This document shows positions 47,007 through 57,003 of a stretch of 64,000 nucleotides of DNA, piece after piece. The notes under the pieces are model-generated. The model did no database searches. It was not told where the DNA came from and saw only the letters and a list, made by a program, of their open reading frames with translations. The translations under genes and the position numbers were made by a program. Location of the stretch: assembly GCA_002099365.1 (NCBI GenBank), contig MSED01000007.1, positions 558,001-622,000 of the forward strand. The letters run 5' to 3'. The DNA comes from Phialophora verrucosa (lineage: Eukaryota; Ascomycota; Eurotiomycetes; Chaetothyriales; Herpotrichiellaceae). The stretch's first letter is position 1. The number at the start of each line of letters is the position of its first letter.

Positions 47007-47034
47007 CAGGTCCCCGCCAAAAAAAGTGGACCAA
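47007..47034. repeat. Left terminal inverted repeat
   Basis: Twenty-eight bases identical to the reverse complement of 48330-48357. It starts CAGGTCC, contains a run of seven A and ends TGGACCAA. It has escaped the mutation seen in the interior. Confidence 0.93.
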
Positions 47035-47130
47035 CCCCTAATTTTAGCCTACAGGCAATTTCACCCCCCTATACTAATTTGCATGCCACCATGAACAATT
47101 ATGTAGTAATCGTATTGATATTAGTATTAT

Positions 47131-48225
47131 TCAGTAGCCCGTAAGCTGGCCCTCACTGTCAATCACATCTTGCAGCCTCTGAGGCATTTGTTCGATCTAT
47201 TTATTAATGGTCTTCTGTGTAAGTGCCTCCTAGCCCTCTTATGTTACCTCCTATATAGTATCATCGTCCTAGTGTATATACTTACGTAAATAAGCTTTTA
47301 GCGCCTTCTAGCAGTTTTTAATTAGTGCTAGATTAGGGCTGTAGGGGTGGTTAAAGTAGTACTATATATAGTACTATACCTTCTATATTCGAATAGGGTT
47401 ATTTTTACTAAGGCCGTAACTAGAGTTATTATCTTCCTTAAGAATAATCTTAAGTAGCTAAGATAAGACCTCCTTCTTAAGAAGCTTAATATATACTATC
47501 TAGATTATTTTACTATTACTATTATTTATTTTATAATAGTATAAAGAGCTTTTATAATTATATCCGATAATAGCTTACCTATATACCTTTTTTTCGTCCT
47601 CCGCTCGCGGTAAGTTAACTTACTAAATATAAGAAGGGTATTAAGACTTATAGGGACGGCGTATAACCTAGATTCGACCTTATAGACCGTATCTAAGATA
47701 AACTTTGTTAGAGAATCGGACGTTATACTAATCTTTAGGCGCTAGTTGTTACTCTAATATCTCCTTTACCTAGGCGACTCTTTTAGTAGCGAAGTTATTA
47801 TTAATCTAAGACCGATAATAAGTAATATAGCGCTAATAACTCTTCTCTCTTAGCTTATATTATAATATATAATTAGATATTTCTATATTAGCCTTAATAG
47901 TAAATATATCCTAGGTTAATTACCGACTTTTAAGACCCTCCGTCTAAAGAAGCCTTTCCGCGGCGTGTAGAGACTAAATACTTATTTTTTTCTTTCGCCC
48001 TCGGGTTTCCTTACGAATATTGCTATTTCCTAGGCGACGGGGGTCTTCGATTAAGGATAGGCGAAGGCCAGTAGTATTTAAAACCTTTATTCGCGTGAAA
48101 AGCTTTCTTTTAGAAAGGTTACGTCCGAAAGGACTACGCAATAATCCGGCACCCAGCTTTTTGACGTCGTCCTGGATAATAGCCTTCTAGGGAGTCGTCC
48201 AATGGGTATTAGGGGTGTGTTCCAT
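47131..48225 (-). pseudogene. Relict Tc1/mariner transposase ORF
   Basis: From an ATG at 48225 to a TGA at 47131-47133 the distance is exactly 1095 nt (365 codons), so the frame length is intact, although many TAG and TAA codons interrupt it. Near the C-terminus the family block NHPYSPNLA is still readable. It is followed by segments in which Trp and Gln codons have become stops (for example KAL...AYLR then DDDTI). The last 20 codons before the stop are undamaged and include QMPQRLQDVIDSEG. The N-terminal segment KAIIQDDVKKLGAG fits a helix-turn-helix region. The protein cannot be made. Confidence 0.8.
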
Positions 48226-48329
48226 AGTATTTGGTAAGTTAATAGCTATAATTGCAATCATTCAGCTTAAAGGTTGACTCTTTGGTAATGCGAAGAAGTA
48301 ATGGTGGGTGGGAGGGCGCGTGGTTTATT

Positions 48330-48357
48330 TTGGTCCACTTTTTTTGGCGGGGACCTG
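48330..48357. repeat. Right terminal inverted repeat
   Basis: Reverse-complement partner of 47007-47034. It starts TTGGTCCA on the plus strand and ends GGGGACCTG, directly abutting CTGGGG. Confidence 0.93.
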
Positions 48358-48630
48358 CTGGGGTCAAGGCATGCTGGTGACCGTGAGGAGCGGATTACAT
48401 ACTACAGTACGAGGGTCTGACGCAGCAGTCAGACGAGCGGGTATCCATGTAGCCAGCCTGATATACCCTCGGCTACTTGGCCTTGGTTGAAGAACGCGGC
48501 TATATTCACCATATGCTGCACTACGCACCTGTAGCGGGCGGCGGTATTTTGTCGACTTCCCCAGAATTGCCCCGGACCGTTGGCAACCGCTGGATATTGC
48601 AGGCCAAAGTCACAGCCGAGATAGATAACC

Positions 48631-51166
48631 ATGTCTGGTCCAATGGCAACATCGAGTGATGGTCGGCCCCAGAAGAAACGACGTGCTGCCATTGCCTGTA
48701 CTTCGTGCCATGGGAGAAAAGTCCGGTGCAATGTCGTCCTCGTGGGCCAGCCCTGCTCGAATTGTCAACAGGATCAAGCATTGTGCGCTTTGCACGTCTC
48801 CGCCAGGGGCAAGCATAAGCGTCGGAGGGTCAACCGAGAGAAAGTGGCCGATCCTGAAGTATCTCCTGTCCCGTCCGGATCGACCGCGGTGACGGCGGCA
48901 CAACAACAACAGCCGCCCTTCGCAGCTTCAACCGACCCTCGAGGCTGCAACGAATCCATAAGTCCGCACTCGGACCTTTCCTCACAGGATGAGTACGAAT
49001 CGCAGGCCAATGTAGAAGCTTACAGGAAGATTGTCGATGGCACGGACACAAATGGCGCGAGGGTGCCCATGTATGTCGGTATGTTTGTCGCCCAGTCCTA
49101 TCGCAAAGAGTGGAAGCAAGGTTCTAAAACCCGTGTGCGTTGCGTGCTAGGGGAGCTACAGTCGCTGCGCTTCATTTTCCATGTGGCACGGGAGGACAAG
49201 GGCATCTCCTGCAAGGCTCACTACCTGGTTCCCGAACCTAAGAGACGGCACCTCTCGCCAGAGGAGCTCGCCTGTCTGGAGGCAAAGGGCGCGCTTTGTA
49301 CAGAGACGGATGACCTCAGAGAAGAGCTGCTCGATCTGTTCTTCGACTATGTCTACCCGATACTCCCCATCATCGACCCCTACGACTTCTATCGCCGGTA
49401 CGATGCCGGGGGCGCCGCAAACATCAGTCCTCTGCTCCTGCAGAGTATGTTCCTGGCGGCAAGCAATGTAGGCGTCTCTGACCATCCTTGTCGAATCTGG
49501 TATCACAGCGAGGGGCTAATGCTTTCTGAACAGTTCGTCTCCCGAGACGCGTTGAACAAGTCAGGCTGGGCGTCGGTAATGACCATGAAGAGGCGGTTCT
49601 ACGAACGAGCAAAGGTACGGTACCGAACTCACATGTTCGACACTGCATGACATTATCTCGCGCGCGCGCGGGAAGGCTGAGACCTAATTACACCAGGCAC
49701 TATACGACTTCGAGTACGAGACCGACAAGCTGTGCCTGATCCAGTCAGTCCTCCTCCTGGGGTATTGGCTGGGCAACTCGCACGACAAAATGGACAGCTG
49801 GCACTGGATAGGCGTCGCCACCAGCCTCAGCCAGAGCCTCGGGCTCCATCGCGACGCCGGCTGCTCCAGGATCCCGCCGTCCCAACGCTCCCTGTGGCGA
49901 AGGATCTGGTGGTGTTGCTTCTACCGCGACCGGTGCATCGCGCTGGGAATGGGCCGCGCGTACCGCATCAACACCGAAGACTGCGACGTCAAAGACCTGG
50001 CGCTCGAAGACCTGGTATGCAGTGGCGGCGGCGGCGCGCTTGCCTGCTTGCAGGACACGAGTGCTGCCATCGTCAGGCGCTGCAACAGCTTTGCCCCTAT
50101 CTTCCTCGAGATCATCAAGGCGAGCCGGCTTCTCGGCGACGTCCTGGCGTCCGTCTATCGCCCGCGGAGGGAAGAGGACTACCCGGACCTGTCGTCATGG
50201 AGCACCGCTCAGTCCATCGAAGAGAAGCTCGCAGCCTGGCAACTGGGTCTTGACCCGCGGTGTCGAGTCGACACCCCGGCGTTTAGTGTCGACGAACCAC
50301 GCGCCATGATTCTGCACAAATACTACATCCAGATTCTGCACCAGTTGAGTTTTTTCCCCCCCTTCCTGGCGGTCGTGGTGCGAATGCTGATATCTTAAAA
50401 ATCCCCACAGCGTGACGGTCATAACGCTGTACAAGCCATTCGTCTTCCAGGGCGACATCCTGCCCACAAACCCGGCAAGCGACATCCGCGCCCGCATAGC
50501 CTGGGAGGCCTGCCAACTGTCCGCCTCGGCAGCCACAGACAGTTTCCGACGACTCACCGAGCTTGACCTCATCAGATTCCTCCCCCCCGAAAGGCAAGCC
50601 AACTTTTCTGCGCCCCATGCTTTTCGCTTCTAACTGATCGAGACATGACCGCACGATACTAACCGTGTGCCAACAGCGTGACGATGCTGATCGCCATCAT
50701 CGCCATCCTCTTCCTCTCCAAGTGTCTTTCCTCGGGCCTGAAATGGCACCTGGCCCGCCAAAACCTCGACCTCGCCATGCTGGTCGTGCAACAGCTGCAG
50801 GAGAAATACCTGGCCGCGAGATTCATCTACGCCTACTACACCGCGGCATTCGACAAGGTCGCGCCGGCGCAACGCCCGTCGCTGGAGGGAGGAGCGTTGA
50901 CCAATATAGGCCCCGTGGCAAACGGCGCCGCCGGGGCAAGTACCTCAGCGACATACGACAAGCCGACCACGACGACCACGACGACGACCACCGAGGCCAC
51001 GCTATATGATCGCGGGGAGCCGTTCTCGTCCGGCCACGAGGACGGGCTGAACGCATGGGGCGAGTGTTTCCAAAGCGGCATGGCTGCCGACTTTGACATT
51101 CTGTTCGGCGAGGAGGGGATTTTCAGGGGGCTTGACGAGTTCGACATTGATGGCTTGATGCCGTGA
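48631..51166 (+). CDS. Zn2Cys6 transcription factor with fungal_trans domain (4 exons)
   Basis: Nuclear regulator of 767 aa. Exons are 48631-49614, 49697-50343, 50411-50593 and 50677-51166. The N-terminal cluster CTSCHGRKVRCNVVLVGQPC continues SNC-x6-C, following a basic KKRR. The middle-homology (fungal_trans) region covers roughly residues 220-560: EELLDLFFDYVYPILPIID, a SVLLLGYWLG helix, and the signature SQSLGLHRDAG followed by RSLWRRIWWCCFYRDR. The third intron uses a GC donor (AG|GCAAGC) with a TACTAAC branch. The C-terminus has poly-Thr and an acidic, Phe/Leu-containing tail (DFDILFGEEGIFRGLDEFDI) typical of an activation domain. The next gene in the same direction is a FAD monooxygenase, a plausible target. 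Confidence 0.9.
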
Positions 51167-52286
51167 GGCGGTGATGGATGTCGGAACGCGTGCTTGTCGT
51201 GTCGTGACGTGCTCCAAACAAGGCAGCTCACCTTGTCGCCTGAGTGAGATGGACAAGTCGGACATCAAAACTCGATGCCAAAACCATCACCCTGTCAGTC
51301 CCGTGGCTGGAGCTTCCCCTTCTGGTCAATGTGTAATCTACTTCCTTGGCAGCCGGTGAATCTACACCAGTCATTGTTAGTTGACTCGAAGGGACAGTGA
51401 CTTCGATTTGAATAACTAGCCAGGTATACCTGCCCGCACTCTCATCTCGGACAGCACTTGGGTACTCGATCTAGTATAGACAATGACATGGCATGTGCAT
51501 GGATATGGACTTTGCCTTTCACAGCGCACTCTAGTGCATCTTATTTTAATATGTCTTACGCATTCGATTCTGCAAAGACCGCAAGCCGTAAAAGCTAGTA
51601 GACTACGTAGAGTACCGTGAGAGACTGGGCTGACGGACACGCCTCCTCTTCCTCCTCCTCCTTGTTGAACTTTTGATAAGTACCCTACTAAGGACTCTCC
51701 CCAGAACTCGGATGTATGGCATTAATGCACTCCACTTAGACCCTTCTAACCCCTCCCGCACCATTCTCACGTGCGTACAAGTGAGTACCTCGGAGTGCCC
51801 ACTGCAATTACTACGAGCAGCGCCGTCCGAGAACGATACCCACGTCGCGTACTCTGTGCTATCACCATATGTAGGTCTTTAGCCGCTGCTTTGCCGGACT
51901 CCTCGGCTCGGTGCAGCGTACTGTATGTCCACGCGTGTCACCGATATATAGTGAAAAGATTGTGCAAATGTAAGGTGATCTCCAACTGACAAGTCTCAAG
52001 GTTCCTCGTCACGGCACTTCCTGATTCGACAACACCGTCTCGGCCGCTGCCTTTGGACCTCGGTTTTATGTATTGAGTCGAAGTCTGTCTCCGCTTTGGG
52101 AACGACACACACCTCCACACTGTGCGAGTGCGAGCACGAGTTACCTAGTAGTGTCGGTTCCACGGCACCCCGGCACCCCGGTTGAGAGTCACTACCGTAT
52201 GATTGAGCGTTAAATACCCCGGATTTTTACGATTCGTGATCACCAACAGCGTTCGTTGAGGGACAGCGGACAGAGTACACCTACGG
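51167..52286. other. Intergenic, no gene
   Basis: 3' flank of the transcription-factor gene and distal promoter of the monooxygenase. Only short ORFs are present. Confidence 0.5.
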
Positions 52287-52294
52287 TATAAAAA
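52287..52294 (+). promoter_or_regulatory. TATA box of the monooxygenase gene
   Basis: TATAAAAA in a region otherwise without coding potential, about 365 nt upstream of the ATG at 52659. This would imply a long 5' leader. Assigned by motif only. Confidence 0.35.
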
Positions 52295-52658
52295 GCTCGG
52301 GCTGGAACACGCACCGTCAGCACATCGCGGCGACATTTGTGACGATTCGACTCTCCTCGACTTGTGTCGCCCTTCTCGTGCTATCTGATTCTGACGTTAT
52401 TGTGCCGCTTTTGGACATCCCACGACGTCAGTTGTCAGGTCTCTTCCGGTGTGGCGACAGAGTGTCAGCTCTGAGAGGGAACAAGAAGGCTGATAGATAA
52501 GAACATCGGAGCACGAAGAGGCAGCAAGTACATCGTACTACAACGAGCAACGAGCAGGGTTACGTCACGCGCGGGATCTTGTCCTTTTTACGTCTGGCCA
52601 GGGTAGCAGTCACCACCACCACTGCATCACATCACACCAGGCCATACGACAAGCAAAC

Positions 52659-54250
52659 ATGGCACCACGACAGCTTCACGTCGGCGTCTGCGGAGGCGGA
52701 ATGGGCGGTCTCACTGCCGCGATTGCCTGTGCACGGGCAGGCGCAAAGGTAACACTGCTGGAGGCGGCGAAAGAACTAGGTGAGATCGGTGCGGGCATCC
52801 AGATGTTTTCGAATGTGTCTCGACTTTTGATTCGATGGGACGTGGATAAGATTATCGGAGATAACTTGATTGCCGTGGATGAGATCAACACTTGGGGGCT
52901 GGACGACGAGTTGCTGGCAAGGTTTGATCCCAAGGTTGGCCGGAAGTTTACAGGATTTCCGCACTGGTGAGTGGGTTGGACTCCCTATGTTTCGAGATCG
53001 AGGGATTGTGATTTTGTGCGCGAGACATTCGCGTTTTGAGCGAGGTCCACTCACTGACATTGTGATCGCAGGGTCGTCAGAAGAGATCACCTTCATGCAG
53101 GGCTGACGGAATGTGCTCGGCGCAGTGGAGTGAATCTGATCGTCGGCTCTCGGGTCGAGTCCTTCGAGCACACCAAGGACGGTGTCAAAGTCAAGACCGT
53201 ACAAGGTGTCGAGCATTCCTTTGACCTGCTGGTCGGGTCGGACGGCATCAGATCGACGATTCGCCGAAGCCTGTTCCCGGACGCAGTCCCGACAGGAGCA
53301 TCGACGGTCGCTGCCTTCCGTGGCATCCTCTCTTACAAGGAGGTCTTCGAGAAAGTGCCGGAAGCTAAACAGTGGCTACGCAACACGGCCGACGCGTGGG
53401 TCGGACCCGACGGCTATATCCTGCTGTACCCTCTTTCCGGCGGTAGGGAGTTGAATGTGGTGGCCATGTTCCAGATGGACAAGGTCGTGACGCAGACCGA
53501 AGAGATGAACATCCAGGAGTTCCATGACCTCTACAAGGACTGGAGTCCCTTCTCCCGCAAGATTCTTGCGCTGCTGAAGAGTACGCAGATCTGGCCCTTG
53601 CTCGTATTGCCTCCCATGAAGACCTGGGCCAACGAACACAAGAACGTCGTTCTCCTCGGAGATGCGGCTCATTGCATGCAGAACCACATGGTAGGCTGAA
53701 AAGAACCCCTTCCCGCGCACATCGTCGCTGACTGGAGGCTCCGTAGGCTCAAGGAGCAGCTACTGCAATGGAAGATGGCGCTTTCCTCGGCGTTGTCATT
53801 GGAGAAGTGGTGCGCGGAACCATTACCGTCCCCGAGGCAATCGAGCTGTACGAGAAGAAGCGCATGCCGCGTGTTTGGACCAAGCAGCAAGTGTCCTTTG
53901 TCAACGGCACGCTCAACATGGCTGGCGGAGACGTGGCCAAGCGGCGAAACGCGGCGTCGCGGCCTGAAATCGAGGCCCTGGCGCAGGATGTGATCCGGCC
54001 AAACAAGACACTGCCACCGCAATATCGGTCATGGCAGCTGGGTTTCAGTCCGATCAGCGTGCCCAGCGTCATGTATTTTGACCCGGAATGCGACGCCGAA
54101 CAAGCTGTTCTCGAGTATTTGCAAAACACAACACCGGTGGATAAGAAGACGTTGGTGAGCAAAGGCCTTTGGGATAGATGGTGGGGTTTCGTCGACAACA
54201 ACGGCCTCCAGAATCAGCAGACCAGGGTCAATGGGGCGTCGAAATTGTGA
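52659..54250 (+). CDS. FAD-dependent monooxygenase, salicylate-hydroxylase-like (3 exons)
   Basis: Class A flavoprotein hydroxylase of 476 aa, expected to hydroxylate an aromatic acid with NAD(P)H and O2 in the cytosol. Exons are 52659-52966, 53072-53690 and 53747-54250, with introns of 105 and 56 nt in phase. The FAD-binding Rossmann motif is VGVCGGGMGGLTAAIACARA followed by LLEAA. The DG motif is LLVGSDGIRSTIRR. The GD motif is VVLLGDAAHCMQNHM, followed by AQGAATAMEDGAFL split by the second intron. No signal peptide is present, and length is normal for the family. It lies 1.5 kb downstream of a Zn2Cys6 regulator in the same direction, an arrangement common for inducible aromatic catabolism. 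The substrate (salicylate, hydroxybenzoate or other) is inferred only at family level. Confidence 0.93.
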
Positions 54251-55070
54251 GCACGGTTGCCCGTATGTCTCCTGTAGTCAGCAAAGACCCCTGCGCGGTC
54301 AGATAGCCGAAACACATCTATCGGCGCTGCGGATGTGCTGCGACGACAATCTCTTGGCTTTGCAAAAGGAGCAGATTGGTTTCAGATACGCAGCTCTACA
54401 ATGGCCAAGAAACAATAGTCTCCCCATTCCTGACGACGGTCTTCTCCTCTGTTTCAACACGAACGAAGCATCATGGACGGAAGGCTTCAGCCGCGCCCAA
54501 TAGCTTGGAGTAGAGACCATTAATCGGATCCCATGGGGCTGGCTCCCTTGACACCCAGGCTGTAGAGATAAGCTACATATGGAGGAGATGACTGTGTCCA
54601 GGTGCAAGACCATATCGCCCAAGAAGCTTGGTGAGAGGTCGGCGGGTGGTGGTGATAAACTTCGTCACGATTTTGTTGGCGGGTGGTACTTTCTGCTAGC
54701 CCGGTGGGCACCAAACTCCCCCACTGCCAGCTGTTTTGGGCATCTCAACAATCTCTAAACACCCCCCCGCCAAAAACGCTGCTGAGGCCCACTGCCGCCT
54801 GAAGATCCCATTTCCACCGCCTAGCCTAATGCTTCCTTTGAGCCCCGAAACTCGGTAACCCACGTCCCTCCCCCCTGTGCGAAGCTAAAAAGCCAACGCC
54901 CGAACGGATTTTCTAATCAGCCACCAATCAGCGACCGACTGTCTCCCCTGATGTCACCGAGAAGAAAAAAGCTTAGTGACCAATTTCACTATCAAAGATT
55001 CCCAATGTTCAAACATGCATGATGGGACCTCCTGCTGGCCACTTCTCCTCCTTCAGCTCGAGCCTGCGTC
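54251..55070. other. Intergenic, no gene
   Basis: 3' flank of the monooxygenase and promoter of the carbonic-anhydrase gene. It contains pyrimidine-rich stretches with poly-C runs at about 54715-54900. No coding sequence is supported. Confidence 0.5.
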
Positions 55071-56539
55071 ATGCGTCTTGGAGCCCGTCCTTCATCTTCA
55101 CCACTCGTACTGCGACGTCTCGCCCCTTCCTCAAACCTCGCCCGGCATCAGACGTGGCTCCTTCAAACTCGGAGTGTGACGAGCGGCGCCTCTTGCCAGC
55201 CTGACGAAGGAGAAGCTGAAGCAGCATCAGGACCAGGAGCGACAATTTGCACAACCCGATTTCGTCCGCCGCTAAGATCACCAACAGCGTCACCGGGACG
55301 CCAGCACCGTAGATCCGTTACCGAGATCTCGTTGCAAACTTTCCGACTTTCACCATCGCCTTCTTCAGCTTTAAGATCTCCTGCTTTATCACCTGCCTCT
55401 GCTGTCCCCTTCACCCGGTACGCGTACCGACCATTCTCTACCACTACACCGTTACATTGCTCCAAGCGACGCGCCGAAGAACTGGACAGCTCCGACAAGC
55501 AGGATCCAAGCAAACCGGACGAAAAGGATTCGCTCGGCGCCATGCCTTCAGGTAGGGAAATGCAGGATTTCTCTTTGTTCTGCTGATAAACGTTCACCCG
55601 TCTCTCTCAATGCATCTGTTATGCTGCCACTGTGCACCACCGCCCACCGCACACCCACCTCTTGTCACCCCATGGGCCTCCAAATCTATATTGTCAAAGA
55701 CCAGACGGGCCGCTTCCACCAAGTTGCACGTTAAATGCATTCGTGCATGTTGAAGGAGGAGGCTCCTAACCAGCCGTTCCACCGCCATTGACTGCACCTA
55801 CACCTACACCTCAAACATCATGGACACCGTCACGTGGTCGCCCTCATCGCCAACAACGAGAAGCTTCCTGCTAATGTTTCTCAAAACAGAGACCACCAAC
55901 GCCGACGGCGATGCCTACACCAAGGCCTTCAACAACAACTCCCTCTGGCGACGCTCGCTCGCCGAGCAATACCCCGAGCTCTTCGAGTCCATGGGAAAAG
56001 GCCAGTCGCCCCAGATCCTCTGGATCGGCTGTGCCGACTCGCGCTGCCCCGAGACCACCATCCTGGGCCTCAACCCCGGCGAGATCTTCTGCCACCGCAA
56101 CATCGCCAACATCCTCGTCAACACCGACATCAACTCCCTCAGCGTCATCCAGTATGCCGTCCAATATCTGCAGGTCAAGCACATCATCATCTGCGGCCAC
56201 ACTTCCTGCGGTGGCATCGCCGCCGCCCTGAACAACAAGAAGCTCGGCCTCATCGACACCTGGCTGATGCCCCTCCGCACCATTCGCCAGGAAAATCTCG
56301 CGCTGCTCGACTCGCTGGACGAAGTCCAACGCGGGCTCAAAATGGTCGAGCTCAATGTGCGGGCTGGCGTCAAGGTCCTGCTGGCGAATCCCGTTGTCAT
56401 CGATGCCATGCATGAAAGGGGACTGCAGGTTCACGGCCTCATTTATAACGTCGGCACCGGCGAGTTGCGCGAATTGGACATCGAGGAGGAAGAGGAGGTG
56501 GTGAAGAGCCGTGTTACTGCCTTCAAGACGGAAGATTAG
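55071..56539 (+). CDS. Beta-carbonic anhydrase with predicted mitochondrial presequence
   Basis: Zinc enzyme that interconverts CO2 and bicarbonate. Exon 1 (55071-55551) encodes about 160 residues rich in Arg, Ser and Pro with almost no acids at the N-terminus (MRLGARPSSSPLVLRRLAPS), typical of a mitochondrial targeting region. It joins in phase through a 338-nt intron (donor GTAGGG, acceptor AACAG) to exon 2 (55890-56539), total 376 aa. Zinc ligands and catalytic dyad are intact: IGCADSR (Cys near 207, Asp-Arg) and ICGHTSCGG (His near 264, Cys near 267). An in-frame ATG inside the intron at 55820 could begin a shorter protein without the presequence. The intron is unusually long for this window. 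Confidence 0.9.
55820..55889 (+). other. Alternative first coding segment for carbonic anhydrase
   Basis: The ATG at 55820 (MDTVTWSPSSPTTRSFLLMF) lies within the long intron and reads without a stop into exon 2. A transcript starting inside the intron would give a 239-aa enzyme without the Arg-rich leader, a plausible cytosolic form. There is no direct evidence for that transcript. Confidence 0.4.
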
Positions 56540-57003
56540 ACTTCTCGTACCGCTTCGGGGGCTGCCGCATCCTCGAACGACAGAATGTATGGATAGGGCA
56601 ACGGGACTAGAAGCAGATATGTGGAGCATGCCTTTTGTCATTTGGGAATTGCTTTATCGCGTTGCGCATGGTCCAAGAACCTATCGCAGTCAGCAAGCAC
56701 TGCATTTTTCTGCCAATCAGCTATGCGGACAACCTTCCCAATTCTAGAATTTTCGTTGTTGTTGGTTTGGCCTACAGGACCTGCATAGTGCATCTCCTGC
56801 TCAGCCATCGTTGCCCTCCAACTGACTTTCTTCCAATACACCCCGTCCAAGGCGTGCTGTAAAAGACATTTTCGAGCCACTCACAGGGACATGAGACCCC
56901 AATCCGACCGCACATGACGGCGACGGCCATACACAGCTCTTTTCCTCTCATTCCCCGGGACGGCTTCGTTTTTATTCTCGTGGAAAGGTCCTCTACGAGC
57001 CGC
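56540..57003. other. Convergent intergenic region, no gene
   Basis: Lies between the stop codons of two convergent genes. No coding sequence is supported. Confidence 0.5.

Larger units (their letters stand above)
47007..48357 (-). mobile_element. RIP-inactivated Tc1/mariner transposon, 1351 bp
   Basis: The ends are a perfect 28-bp terminal inverted repeat (47007-47034 and 48330-48357) beginning CAGGTCCCCGCC. A CTGGGG hexamer flanks both sides (47001-47006 and 48358-48363). The interior is very AT-rich, in contrast to its surroundings, and full of TAG/TAA/TATA strings, as expected after C-to-T and G-to-A mutation of a repeat. The minus strand carries a relict DDE (Tc1/mariner) transposase. 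RIP-like damage shows that this copy was once a repeat and is dead. Confidence 0.88.

Noticed and set aside
55834..56415. 193-codon plus-strand ORF in another frame of the carbonic anhydrase
   Set aside because: Arg/His/Pro-rich shadow; the overlapping frame carries the zinc-binding motifs.
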